A stretch of 64,000 bases of DNA from Bilophila wadsworthia ATCC 49260 (lineage in GTDB: Bacteria; Desulfobacterota; Desulfovibrionia; Desulfovibrionales; Desulfovibrionaceae), in the NCBI RefSeq assembly GCF_000701705.1, contig NZ_JNJP01000015.1, positions 6,377 to 70,376 on the forward strand. The letters are read 5' to 3'. The notes under the pieces are model-generated. The model saw only the letters and a program-made list of their open reading frames with translations, was not told the DNA's origin and made no database searches. Both the position numbers and the translations under genes were made by a program. Shown one piece after another: positions 49,382 to 56,388 of this stretch (position 1 is its first letter; each line of letters begins with the position of its first letter).

Positions 49382-51550
49382 ATGGCAATGAAGGACGCAT
49401 ATAGCACGCAAGAACTTGCTATCCTGCTGTGCCTTGTTGTTTCCAGCATTATTCGCAAGGCTAGAGATGAAAACTGGGGGTGGCGCAAGCGTCCCGGTCG
49501 GGGCGGCGGGAAGGAATGGCTGATCGCCTCCATGCCGGAAGCCACTCAAGCATCCATCACGGCGGCTGAAGCAAAGATGCTCGGCGCGTCCGAAGCCCTG
49601 CCGGAAATCTGCTCCTCCACGCCAGCGCTCATGAAGGACATCACGCCCGCCATTCTTGACGACAAGCGCCGCTATAAGGCGCTCGTCAAAGCCGATCTGG
49701 TGGCCTTGTACCTTGATTGGCAGCGCAAATACGGCCACACGAGCTACCAGAAGGATATGTTCATCGCCGCCTATCAGGGGGGAGCGTGGCCCCGGCTCCT
49801 TGCCGAGTATGGCCCCTCCCTCGCATGGAAGTCGCTGGAGCGGTGGAAGCTGAATCAGAAGAAGGCGGGCTCCTCTCTGGCCCTCGCGGACAGGCGGGGA
49901 ATGGCACAGCGCGGTTCTTCCATCCTGACCGAAGAACACCACAAAATCATTCTCGGCAATGTTCTCAACCCTAATGCCCCCAAAATCGGCGAGTGCGTGG
50001 AGAAGATCAAGCAACGCTGCAAGGCGCAGGGGCTGCTGATTCCTTCCGATGCCACAATCCGCCGTTTCGTCAAGAAGTTCGACGCGCACTGCCATGACCA
50101 GTTCGTTTTTTGGCGGCAGGGCAAGAAGGCGTGGAACGACGAATGCGTCATCTCCATTATGCGCGACTGGAATAGCGTGGAGGTTGGAGACATCGTCATT
50201 GCGGATGGCAAGGTGCTGAACTTCGAGACGATCAATCCAGATACGGGCAGGGGCTGCCGTATGACGCTGCTCCTTTTTTACGATGGGCGCAGCCGGAGTC
50301 CTCTTGGTTGGGAGATCATGGCTACGGAAAACATACAGTGCATCTCCGTGGCCTTTCGGCGCACCTGCATCATGCTCGGCAAGATTCCCCGCGTGGTCTA
50401 CCTCGACAACGGCAGAGCCTTCCGTGCGAAATTCTTCAAGGGAAGCCCCGAATTCGAGCAGGCGGGATTTTGCGGCCTTTACCGTGACCTTGGCTGCGAA
50501 GTCATTCATGCATGGGCTTACCACGGCCAGACCAAGCCCATTGAGCGCTTCTTTGAAACCATGCACGAGGCGGAAGTTTTTGTGCCGAGCTATGTGGGGC
50601 GCGACATCGCCCACAAACCCGCCCGCCTGAAGCGTAACGAAACGCTCCACCGGGAGCTTTACGAAGCCTTGGGGGGACGTGCTCTGACGGTTGAAGAAAC
50701 GCATGTGGTTGTCGCCAGATTTTTCGAGACCTACTCCAATCGGCCTCAATACAGGACGCACCTGAAGGGACGCACCCCGGCGGAGGTCTTTGAGGAAGGC
50801 AGGGGGTCCGGCGTTGATCTGCAAAAGCTTACGCTGCTGATGATGGAAAAGGAGATCAGAACCATCACCAAAGACGGCATCCAGCTTCATGGGCGGTACT
50901 ACTATGATGAGGCCCTGTATTCCCGCCGTCACCCCGTGCTCGTCCGCTATGATTTCCTTATGTCCCCGCACACTATCCTCGTCTACACACTGGAGGGCGA
51001 CTACATCTGCCAAGCCCGCGACCGGGAACATTATCGGATCGCTTACGGCGTTCATCCGGCGGCGTCCATTCTCGGCAGAGATGAAGACGTGAGTGAGCTT
51101 GAGGAATCCATCGCCATGAAGGGGAGGCAGGAAAATACCACTTTTTCAGGCTTCCGGGGGATGCTCGAGCTGGTGAAGGCGGAAATGGGAGAAAGGGAAG
51201 ACTCCAAGAAGCTCAAGGAGCGGATGTCGTTGAAGAGGCCCGCCCCCAAGCCCAAGGCCGTCACCGCCGCCGAAAAATCCGAGATCGAGGACGCCAAGGC
51301 CCGCGCCAAGCAGGAAATGGCGTCTCCGCAGGGATACGAGCCTTCCTTCACCCGGCGTTTCCGGGACGAGAAGGAGCGGTACGAGTACCTTTTTGTCCTG
51401 CGCTACGAGCGGAAGATCGAACTTGTTCCACAAGATACGGCATGGATGGAGGCGTTTGAACAGACGCCGACGTTCATCCGCAACTTCAAGGCCCAATATG
51501 ACGCCCGGCTGGAGATCATAGCTATTCGGGAAGAACGGGCCGCAATATAA
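49382..51550 (+). CDS. Mu-like phage transposase (MuA)
   Basis: A 722-residue DDE transposase. The N-terminal region holds helix-turn-helix DNA-binding parts (STQELAILLCLVVSSIIRKA, then NWGWRKRPGRGGGKEW, as in Mu A domain I). The RNase-H-like core has the catalytic triad Asp275 (IVIADG), Asp342 (YLDNG) and Glu388 (KPIERFF). A basic C-terminal region (about 610-650) matches the MuA part that contacts MuB and ClpX. It inserts and replicates the phage genome. AAGGAG lies nine bases before the ATG. The gene is intact, so the element may still move. MuB follows after 12 bases. Confidence 0.93.
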   Translation: MAMKDAYSTQELAILLCLVVSSIIRKARDENWGWRKRPGRGGGKEWLIASMPEATQASITAAEAKMLGASEALPEICSSTPALMKDITPAILDDKRRYKALVKADLVALYLDWQRKYGHTSYQKDMFIAAYQGGAWPRLLAEYGPSLAWKSLERWKLNQKKAGSSLALADRRGMAQRGSSILTEEHHKIILGNVLNPNAPKIGECVEKIKQRCKAQGLLIPSDATIRRFVKKFDAHCHDQFVFWRQGKKAWNDECVISIMRDWNSVEVGDIVIADGKVLNFETINPDTGRGCRMTLLLFYDGRSRSPLGWEIMATENIQCISVAFRRTCIMLGKIPRVVYLDNGRAFRAKFFKGSPEFEQAGFCGLYRDLGCEVIHAWAYHGQTKPIERFFETMHEAEVFVPSYVGRDIAHKPARLKRNETLHRELYEALGGRALTVEETHVVVARFFETYSNRPQYRTHLKGRTPAEVFEEGRGSGVDLQKLTLLMMEKEIRTITKDGIQLHGRYYYDEALYSRRHPVLVRYDFLMSPHTILVYTLEGDYICQARDREHYRIAYGVHPAASILGRDEDVSELEESIAMKGRQENTTFSGFRGMLELVKAEMGEREDSKKLKERMSLKRPAPKPKAVTAAEKSEIEDAKARAKQEMASPQGYEPSFTRRFRDEKERYEYLFVLRYERKIELVPQDTAWMEAFEQTPTFIRNFKAQYDARLEIIAIREERAAI

Positions 51551-51562
51551 AGGAGAGTTTTC

Positions 51563-52291
51563 ATGCGTGATGTGATCATCACCACGGACGCGATGGCCCG
51601 CTTCAATGCGGCGACGGACGAAATTCTGGAGTCCGGGAAGGCCATGTCCGGTTTTATCCTCGCCTATGGACAGGCCGGGCGCGGGAAATCCATAGCCGCC
51701 GATCAGTATCATATAGATCGCGGCGGGGCGTACGTCCGGGTATGGCAGGGGTGGAGCCAGACGGCTTTCCTCCAGCGGCTGCTGTTTGAAGTGCGCGGGA
51801 AGAATCTGGATATGCCCCGGCATACCGGGCAGCGCTGTAAGGAGATGATCGTCGACATCATTGACGAGCAGCGCCGTAACGGGGAGATGCGCCCCATTTT
51901 TATTGACGAGGCGGATCGCCTCAAGATCGACCGCATCGAAGACCTGCGCGACATCCATGAGATGACAGGCGTGCCCGTCGTCCTCATCGGGGAGGAAGAC
52001 CTGCTCAACATGCTGTCGAACCGTCGGCGCATCTGGAGCCGCGTGGTGCAGGAGGTCGAATTCGGCCCCCTCAGCCCCGTTGAGGTCGGCGTTTACGCCA
52101 TGAAAGCAGCCGGGCTGGACATTCCCGCCGACGAATGTGCGAAGATCACCACGCGTGCGGAAGGCGACTTCAGGCTGGTGCGTAACATGATGTTGTTGCT
52201 GGAGCGTTCCGCCAAGGCATCCGGGGATTTCACAGTGAATGCGGACACCCTTGATATGGTGCTGTCCTCCAGAACGTGGCGGAGGGCTTGA
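51563..52291 (+). CDS. MuB-like AAA+ ATPase, transposition target selector
   Basis: A 242-residue AAA+ ATPase with Walker A GQAGRGKS (36-43) and Walker B FIDEAD (113-118). It corresponds to MuB, which binds target DNA as ATP-filaments, activates MuA and gives target immunity. It is shorter than Mu's MuB (312 residues), as in many Mu-like phages. GGAGAG lies upstream of the ATG, 12 bases after MuA. Confidence 0.88.
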   Translation: MRDVIITTDAMARFNAATDEILESGKAMSGFILAYGQAGRGKSIAADQYHIDRGGAYVRVWQGWSQTAFLQRLLFEVRGKNLDMPRHTGQRCKEMIVDIIDEQRRNGEMRPIFIDEADRLKIDRIEDLRDIHEMTGVPVVLIGEEDLLNMLSNRRRIWSRVVQEVEFGPLSPVEVGVYAMKAAGLDIPADECAKITTRAEGDFRLVRNMMLLLERSAKASGDFTVNADTLDMVLSSRTWRRA

Positions 52292-52292
52292 G

Positions 52293-52943
52293 ATGGAAGG
52301 CATCTCCGTAACCGTGGATATGGTACGCAGCGCTCTGCAGAGCTTTTGTTCCGGAGGCGGGCAGGTCACGACCAAGCAGTTGATGGCCGCACTGGGACTG
52401 GAGTGTGAAGCAGAGAAGGCACGGCTCAGGAGACGGCTTACCGACATGGTGCATCATGGTGAGCTGAAACGCATTGATGAGGGTGTCTTTGAGTATAACT
52501 TCTCCCATCGCCCTCGCAATCCTCAGAGCTTCAGCAAGATATGGCGCTTTGTCCGGCATGCGAAACCAGGGTGGAGCTTCAGTACCGCAGCGTTGATGAC
52601 GCATCTTTCCTACACACAGGTCAGCCGTTACTGCGCATGGCTTGAGGAGGAGGACTACATCTGTCGCGCCGGACGGGATGGGCAGACGATCCTCTATCAG
52701 GCTACCCGGAAGGCTGATGCCCATCCGGAAGCGCCGTATCCGCCGCTTCGGGATGTTGATCCTTTCGCCAGGGAAAAGGCGGCGGCAGCCCGGATAGTCC
52801 AGCTCCTTCTCTGCCACGATCCGTATTCCCGGAAGGTAGGGGTGAGTGTGACCGAAGCGTGTCGGACCTTACTGTCCCGATTCGAAAAAAATGTCATCCA
52901 AAATGAGAATGAACCTGAAGGAGAATCCCATGTTCAGCGATGA
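52293..52943 (+). CDS. phage winged-helix protein
   Basis: A 216-residue protein starting one base after the MuB stop, with GGAGGG as ribosome site. It has two likely winged-helix segments: residues about 20-60 (VTTKQLMAALGLECEAEKAR) and about 85-125 (FSTAALMTHLSYTQVSRYCAWL). A role in early DNA transactions or regulation is inferred from position only. Confidence 0.6.
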   Translation: MEGISVTVDMVRSALQSFCSGGGQVTTKQLMAALGLECEAEKARLRRRLTDMVHHGELKRIDEGVFEYNFSHRPRNPQSFSKIWRFVRHAKPGWSFSTAALMTHLSYTQVSRYCAWLEEEDYICRAGRDGQTILYQATRKADAHPEAPYPPLRDVDPFAREKAAAARIVQLLLCHDPYSRKVGVSVTEACRTLLSRFEKNVIQNENEPEGESHVQR

Positions 52944-53103
52944 AATCAGAAGCGTTATGGCGGCGTTGGGCGTTCTTGCCGGAAAGATCGGCGAAGAGGA
53001 ATGGGCGCTGGTGAGGATGGCGCGGCACAATCTCGGCGAGCTTGCCAATCGCGTACAGGCTGTTGAAGGTAAAATTCAGGTTTCCGTGTCGGAAGAGGAG
53101 TAG
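52930..53103 (+). CDS. small phage protein, paralogue of the next gene
   Basis: A 57-residue acidic helical protein beginning MFSDEIRSVM, starting within the end of the preceding gene with GGAGAAT upstream. The pattern F/YSD-x-(I/L)RSV followed by a helical ELANRVQAVE-type tail also occurs in the protein encoded next, so the two look like diverged duplicates. No function was recognised. Confidence 0.5.
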   Translation: MFSDEIRSVMAALGVLAGKIGEEEWALVRMARHNLGELANRVQAVEGKIQVSVSEEE

Positions 53104-53106
53104 GGC

Positions 53107-53292
53107 ATGAAGGTCAACCGTTATTACAGCGATCAGCTCAGGAGCGTTTTGTACCAGCTGATTGATGCGGGCAGGGTGTTGCAGCCGGAGAATCAAGCCG
53201 AATTCAGGGAGCTGTTGCAGGAACTCGGAGCTCTTGCCGATACCGTAGAGAGCTTTGAGGATCTTTATCTCAGCATGCCGGAGGCGAAGTAG
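53107..53292 (+). CDS. small phage protein, paralogue of the previous gene
   Basis: A 61-residue helical protein (MKVNRYYSDQLRSVLYQL...) with the same YSDQLRSV start and ELGALADTVES tail as its upstream neighbour. It starts four bases after that gene. No function was recognised. Confidence 0.5.
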   Translation: MKVNRYYSDQLRSVLYQLIDAGRVLQPENQAEFRELLQELGALADTVESFEDLYLSMPEAK

Positions 53293-53293
53293 T

Positions 53294-53785
53294 ATGGCGG
53301 AAAAGCTCATTATTAAGGATGTGCAGCAGGCTGAAGGCGCTCTGGCCGAGATGTTGGCCATCAGCCGCAAGCTCTCTCTGGTCGAGGGCGCGATGAACGA
53401 AGAGATCGACTCCGCCAAGGCCCGAGCGCAGCAGGAGGGCACCCCGCTGTTTGCCCGGTATACGGAGCTGGAGAAGGCGGTCAAGGCGTTTGGAACGCTG
53501 AATAAATCTAGGCTGTTCGCGAACAAAAAGAGCATTGATCTGGCGTTCGGCACCATTTCGTTCCGGCAGTCCGAGCGCATCGTCCTCCAGAACGGCATAT
53601 CCGACGTCATGGCGCTCCAGAAGCTCCGCGAGTTCGGTCTGCTGGACGGCATCCGCGTGAAGGAAGAGCTGGATCGGGCGGCGATGATGGCTTGGCCCGA
53701 CTCCAAGCTGGAGATGGTCGGCATGAAGCGCCGCACGGTCGAGAGCATCTCCGTCGACGTCAAAGCCGAAGAGCTGGCGGGGTAA
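53294..53785 (+). CDS. gam: Gam-like host-nuclease inhibitor, DNA-end-binding protein
   Basis: A 163-residue protein of the Mu Gam family: an Ala-rich long helix (EGALAEMLAISRKLSL, then AMNEEIDSAKARAQQ) followed by the Ku-like strand region FGTISFRQSERIVL and LREFGLLDGIRVKEE. Mu Gam binds double-strand DNA ends and shields them from host exonucleases. The ATG at 53294 has GGAGG upstream. Position after MuB and early genes agrees with Mu. Confidence 0.85.
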   Translation: MAEKLIIKDVQQAEGALAEMLAISRKLSLVEGAMNEEIDSAKARAQQEGTPLFARYTELEKAVKAFGTLNKSRLFANKKSIDLAFGTISFRQSERIVLQNGISDVMALQKLREFGLLDGIRVKEELDRAAMMAWPDSKLEMVGMKRRTVESISVDVKAEELAG

Positions 53786-53786
53786 C

Positions 53787-54035
53787 ATGGCACGGGTCGC
53801 TTTCTCCAAGGCCGGGCTCGAAATCCTCGGGCGGAAGTACGCGGAGTGCGTGCTTCGGGACGCAACGCTCCCGCCCGAAGCCATGCCGCTGCTCACCCAA
53901 AGCGAGGAGTGGGCGGAGGCGACGCCACTGCTCAGAAAGAGCGTGTGTGACGCCATCCGCGAGAACGCCCGGCGAGAGCTTCTGAATGCGGGATTCCCCG
54001 CTGAGAAGATAAACCAAGTTATCAAAAGAGGTTAA
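53787..54035 (+). CDS. phage hypothetical protein
   Basis: An 82-residue protein starting one base after Gam. It is helical and basic, with no cysteine cluster or membrane segment. No family was recognised. Confidence 0.5.
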   Translation: MARVAFSKAGLEILGRKYAECVLRDATLPPEAMPLLTQSEEWAEATPLLRKSVCDAIRENARRELLNAGFPAEKINQVIKRG

Positions 54036-54036
54036 C

Positions 54037-54324
54037 ATGAAAAAGGCTGAACTCATCAAGAAATGGCACGAAAAGATCGCCGAGAACGGCATCAACTATT
54101 CGGCGGCGCGGCTGGAGATGCTCCTCGAGTCCCTGTGCGACACCTTGTCCGCAGAGCTTTTCGAAGGCGGGGAAGTGTCTCTTCCGGGCATCGGCAAGCT
54201 CAAGTCCGTACAGGTTCCCGGGCGGGATCGCCTTAACCCTCGTACCGGTGAAAAGGTGTTCGTTCCCGCGCACCTTAAGGTGGTTTTCCGGCCTTCCAAG
54301 ACCTTCAGCGAACGTCTGAACTGA
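54037..54324 (+). CDS. HU/IHF-family DNA-binding protein
   Basis: A 95-residue HU/IHF-type protein: helical dimerisation part (KKAELIKKWHEKIAENG), then the beta-arm region (GEVSLPGIGKLKSVQVPGRDRLNPRTGEKV) with the arm-tip RNPRTGE-like motif, and VVFRPSKTF at the end. Mu transposition uses host HU and IHF to bend the ends, so a phage copy may assist its own transpososome. It starts one base after the preceding gene. Confidence 0.85.
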   Translation: MKKAELIKKWHEKIAENGINYSAARLEMLLESLCDTLSAELFEGGEVSLPGIGKLKSVQVPGRDRLNPRTGEKVFVPAHLKVVFRPSKTFSERLN

Positions 54325-54335
54325 GGAGTTGTCCC

Positions 54336-54518
54336 ATGAGTGAAGAACAGCTGATCCATTGCAGCTTTTGCGGACGTTCCGAGGCCGAATGCAAGCACCT
54401 TATTACGGGAAAGGACGGCGTACATATTTGCGGCAATTGCGTGCTGGATTGCGCAACTATGCTGATTGAAAACCAAAAGCAGGAAGATGCCGAGCAGCAG
54501 AAAGAAGACGGGGAATAG
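54336..54518 (+). CDS. free-standing ClpX-type zinc-binding domain protein
   Basis: A 60-residue protein consisting almost only of the ClpX N-terminal zinc finger: HCSFCGRSEAECKHLI, then GVHICGNCVLDC, giving the C-x2-C...C-x2-C ligands, followed by a short acidic tail (EDAEQQKEDGE). In ClpX this domain forms dimers and binds substrates and adaptors, including MuA and phage proteins. A phage-made copy without the ATPase could bind ClpX partners or compete for adaptors, and ClpX is the host factor that dismantles the Mu transpososome. That role is inferred; the fold call is strong. A hammerhead ribozyme follows two bases after the stop. Confidence 0.82.
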   Translation: MSEEQLIHCSFCGRSEAECKHLITGKDGVHICGNCVLDCATMLIENQKQEDAEQQKEDGE

Positions 54519-54519
54519 A

Positions 54520-54574
54520 CGCGAAACGGCCCACACGGGCCGTCATCCGGGTTGGCTACCGGATCTGATGAGCG
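54520..54574 (+). ncRNA. type II hammerhead self-cleaving ribozyme, copy 1
   Basis: All core positions are present in the type II order: 3' arm of stem II (CGC, 54520-54522), GAAA (54523-54526), stem III CGGCCC/GGGCCG with loop ACAC, cleavage triplet GUC (54542-54544), stem I AUCCGG/CCGGAU (54545-54550 with 54559-54564), CUGAUGA (54565-54571) and 5' arm of stem II (GCG). A26-U43 closes stem III as in known hammerheads. Cleavage is expected after C54544. Stem I differs from copies 2 and 3 by paired changes that keep the helix. It lies between the ClpX-finger gene and the next small gene, just ahead of its ribosome site. Confidence 0.88.
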
Positions 54575-54591
54575 AGCCGAAGGAGGAGATG

Positions 54592-54867
54592 GTGGCAAAG
54601 AATAACAAAAGTAAATCGCTGGGTCCCGATTTTGAAAGCGGGATGCTCGTAGGGTTTGCGGACGGCCTGTCGCTTATGCATCAGATGCTCACCGAGGCGG
54701 TCGAATTCACAGCACCTACGAATCCGGGAATTAGTGCCTTTCTGAGGGGACTTACGGACAACATGGGGAAGGATATACCAGACATGTTGAAGGGTTACCA
54801 TGAAGCAAAGGGGCTTTCCGTGTCGCTCGAAGTCACTGTTACAAGCGAAGGCAGAAAATGGAACTGA
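54592..54867 (+). CDS. phage hypothetical protein
   Basis: A 91-residue protein. I chose GTG 54592 (five bases after AGGAGG); ATG 54589 is only two bases from the site, and ATG 54568 lies inside the ribozyme core. The product has a helical part (SGMLVGFADGLSLMHQMLTE) and a Val/Thr-rich C-terminal strand. No family was recognised. It overlaps the next gene. Confidence 0.5.
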   Translation: MAKNNKSKSLGPDFESGMLVGFADGLSLMHQMLTEAVEFTAPTNPGISAFLRGLTDNMGKDIPDMLKGYHEAKGLSVSLEVTVTSEGRKWN

Positions 54868-55037
54868 TTGACCATATGCCCGTCACAGAACGCGGCGGCA
54901 GGACGATCATCGGCGAGGGCGTCAAGTTCGAGCGTATCCGCCGGATTACCGGCTACCTTGTCGGCATGGTGGATCGGTTCAACAACGCCAAACGCGCGGA
55001 ACTGAAAGACCACGTGAAGCACGTAAAGATGAACTGA
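54858..55037 (+). CDS. 59-residue protein resembling the C-terminal tail of anaerobic ribonucleotide reductase NrdD
   Basis: Starts at ATG 54858 within the end of the preceding gene. The last 35 residues (KFERIRRITGYLVGMVDRFN, then NAKRAELKDHVKHV) match the R-x-T-G-Y-L-V...R-F-N-x-x-K-R-x-E-x-x-D-R motif that ends class III ribonucleotide reductases, next to the glycyl-radical and zinc parts of the enzyme. The cysteines and the radical-site glycine loop are absent, so it is not an enzyme on its own. Similar small proteins occur in gut phages; a role in binding or modulating the host NrdD is a guess. Confidence 0.6.
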   Translation: MELIDHMPVTERGGRTIIGEGVKFERIRRITGYLVGMVDRFNNAKRAELKDHVKHVKMN

Positions 55038-55088
55038 GCGAAACGGCCCTACGCGGGCCGTCGCCGGATGATTTCCGGCCTGATGAGC
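55038..55088 (+). ncRNA. type II hammerhead self-cleaving ribozyme, copy 2
   Basis: Core: GC (stem II), GAAA at 55040-55043, stem III CGGCCC/GGGCCG with loop UACGC, triplet GUC (55060-55062), stem I GCCGG/CCGGC (55063-55067 with 55075-55079), CUGAUGA (55080-55086), GC (stem II). Cleavage is expected after C55062. Stem II is two base pairs, with possible extra pairs beyond an A-A mismatch. It begins at the stop of the NrdD-tail gene and ends ten bases before the ribosome site of the next gene. Confidence 0.88.
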
Positions 55089-55108
55089 ACAAGCAAAAAG
55101 GAGACGCT

Positions 55109-55261
55109 ATGACCGTTGCAGAGTTTATCGAGGAGTTGCAGGAAGATTACGATCCCGACGTTCAGGTTGAAAGTATCCACATGAAAACGTCAGATGGAAT
55201 GATCTACTTCTACGGAGCAACGTCGTTCTCCGGGGGTGACGGTGAAAAGGAGGAAGAATGA
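55109..55261 (+). CDS. 50-residue acidic phage protein
   Basis: Starts at ATG 55109 with AAAAAGGAG upstream. The product is acidic (MTVAEFIEELQEDYDPDVQV at the start, GEKEEE at the end). Its stop overlaps the start of the next gene (ATGATG). A ribozyme lies directly upstream, so its mRNA probably begins at the ribozyme cut. No function was recognised. Confidence 0.5.
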   Translation: MTVAEFIEELQEDYDPDVQVESIHMKTSDGMIYFYGATSFSGGDGEKEEE

Positions 55262-55599
55262 TGTCCGCAGTCCGCACTTCCTCGCCCGCGTCGACGGAAG
55301 GTGAAGCTGTAAGAAAGCTCCTGACGTTTTCCAAAGAAGTCATCATAGAGGCATTTCTCTCCGTCAGCCCGTTTTTGAATGTGAACTCTGTTATTTCTGA
55401 ATGTAAAGAGATACATAGGGATAACCAGTTTAAAATGCTCATGAAACGCGACGAGGAACTCAGCAAGCAGCGGTGTATAGTCGCAAACGCACAACCGGGA
55501 GACATAGAAGAATTTTGTGTATGGAAGAAAAAGATGAAGAAGCTCATCGAAGAACAGAACATCATAGAAAAAAAGATAGACAGGCTTTTGGCCAGATAA
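55258..55599 (+). CDS. phage hypothetical protein
   Basis: A 113-residue protein with a long basic C-terminal helix (WKKKMKKLIEEQNIIEKKID). ATG 55258 overlaps the previous gene; ATG 55261 is equally possible. The gene has lower GC content than its neighbours, which suggests a separate source. No family was recognised. Confidence 0.5.
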   Translation: MMSAVRTSSPASTEGEAVRKLLTFSKEVIIEAFLSVSPFLNVNSVISECKEIHRDNQFKMLMKRDEELSKQRCIVANAQPGDIEEFCVWKKKMKKLIEEQNIIEKKIDRLLAR

Positions 55600-55603
55600 C
55601 CAT

Positions 55604-55627
55604 GCGAAACGCCCCGGCCTGACGAGC
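55604..55627 (+). ncRNA. hammerhead relic, deleted for stem III and cleavage site
   Basis: GCGAAAC at 55604-55610 and CCTGACGAGC at 55618-55627 are both present, but only seven bases (GCCCCGG) lie between, so stem III, the GUC and half of stem I are gone. It cannot cleave itself. Its place between two genes matches the three intact copies, pointing to a deleted fourth. Confidence 0.65.
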
Positions 55628-55647
55628 AACCCAAGGAGAAAAGCACC

Positions 55648-55911
55648 ATGCGTGGAGCGATTTCGGATGAAGTTTTGTCCATCGTGCGGGAGATGGTCAA
55701 CAAGAATACTGCAAACGTAACACTGCCGTCTAATGCCGTGGAGGCTATGATTAACCGGATAGACCATCAAGATAAAACACTCCGTGCATATCGGGTTCTT
55801 GTCGCTTGCCACGACAATTACCTTTGTGATGTGGATAAAACCACGGCTGTGTCCGAACGCCTCCTCCGTCTGGAATCTGCACGGCAAATAGTGGCCGAGT
55901 TGGAAATTTAG
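55648..55911 (+). CDS. phage hypothetical protein
   Basis: An 87-residue helical protein starting MRGAISDEVL with AAGGAG upstream. Its stop TAG overlaps the first base of ribozyme copy 3. It has two cysteines near the C-terminal third (VACHDNYLCD). No family was recognised. Confidence 0.5.
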   Translation: MRGAISDEVLSIVREMVNKNTANVTLPSNAVEAMINRIDHQDKTLRAYRVLVACHDNYLCDVDKTTAVSERLLRLESARQIVAELEI

Positions 55912-55960
55912 CGAAACGGCCCTGCGGGGCCGTCGCCGGATGATTTCCGGCCTGATGAGC
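55911..55960 (+). ncRNA. type II hammerhead self-cleaving ribozyme, copy 3
   Basis: Core: GC (stem II), GAAA at 55913-55916, stem III CGGCCC/GGGCCG with a UGCG loop (55917-55932), GUC (55932-55934), stem I GCCGG/CCGGC around AUGAUUU, CUGAUGA (55952-55958), GC. Cleavage is expected after C55934. Stems match copy 2, but the stem III loop and all flanks differ, so the core is conserved while the surroundings are not. It lies 24 bases before the next start codon. Confidence 0.88.
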
Positions 55961-55984
55961 ATAAGCAAATCCAGTGGAGTATGT

Positions 55985-56191
55985 ATGAAATTGGGAAGTT
56001 ACACGACGTGTACGGATTGCGCGGCACTGGTGCGCCGGTATCGGCGCAGCCAGTCTCCGGCGCTGTACTGCCGTCTCGGCTATCCGATCCGCGATGCCGC
56101 TCCGGCTGGCATGTGTCCGCATCCGGAGACGGCGCGGGAGGTCGGCCTTGCCCGCAAGCTCTACAGGAGGCTCTCATGCCGCGATATGTAG
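55985..56191 (+). CDS. small Cys-rich phage protein, probable zinc ribbon
   Basis: A 68-residue basic protein with CTDC near residue 8, then YCRLGYP and MCPHPET; four cysteines and a histidine could bind zinc. AGTGGAG precedes ATG 55985. It overlaps the next gene by 16 bases. No family was recognised. Confidence 0.5.
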   Translation: MKLGSYTTCTDCAALVRRYRRSQSPALYCRLGYPIRDAAPAGMCPHPETAREVGLARKLYRRLSCRDM

Positions 56192-56388
56192 CAACGGTTT
56201 CCGGCGCGGGCGTCCACGCCATCAAAGACATGGAACAGGGTGATACGGTTTGTCTTTTCATGCTTAAAAGGGGTGGAAGCTTCGAGCAGCTCAGAGACAA
56301 CCTGAATACCTGCCTTCGTGCCCTGAACTACGTCGACGAGCAACGTAAGGAGAAAAAGCATGGACTGGCGTCGGATTCCCCACGCTGA
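56176..56388 (+). CDS. phage hypothetical protein
   Basis: A 70-residue protein beginning MPRYVATVSGAGVH, with AGGAGG five bases before ATG 56176. It starts inside the preceding gene and overlaps the next by 29 bases. It has a helical segment (SFEQLRDNLNTCLRAL). No family was recognised. Confidence 0.5.
   Translation: MPRYVATVSGAGVHAIKDMEQGDTVCLFMLKRGGSFEQLRDNLNTCLRALNYVDEQRKEKKHGLASDSPR

Noticed and set aside
55604..55627. Fourth active hammerhead
   Set aside because: It lacks stem III and the cleavage triplet, so it is annotated as a relic only.
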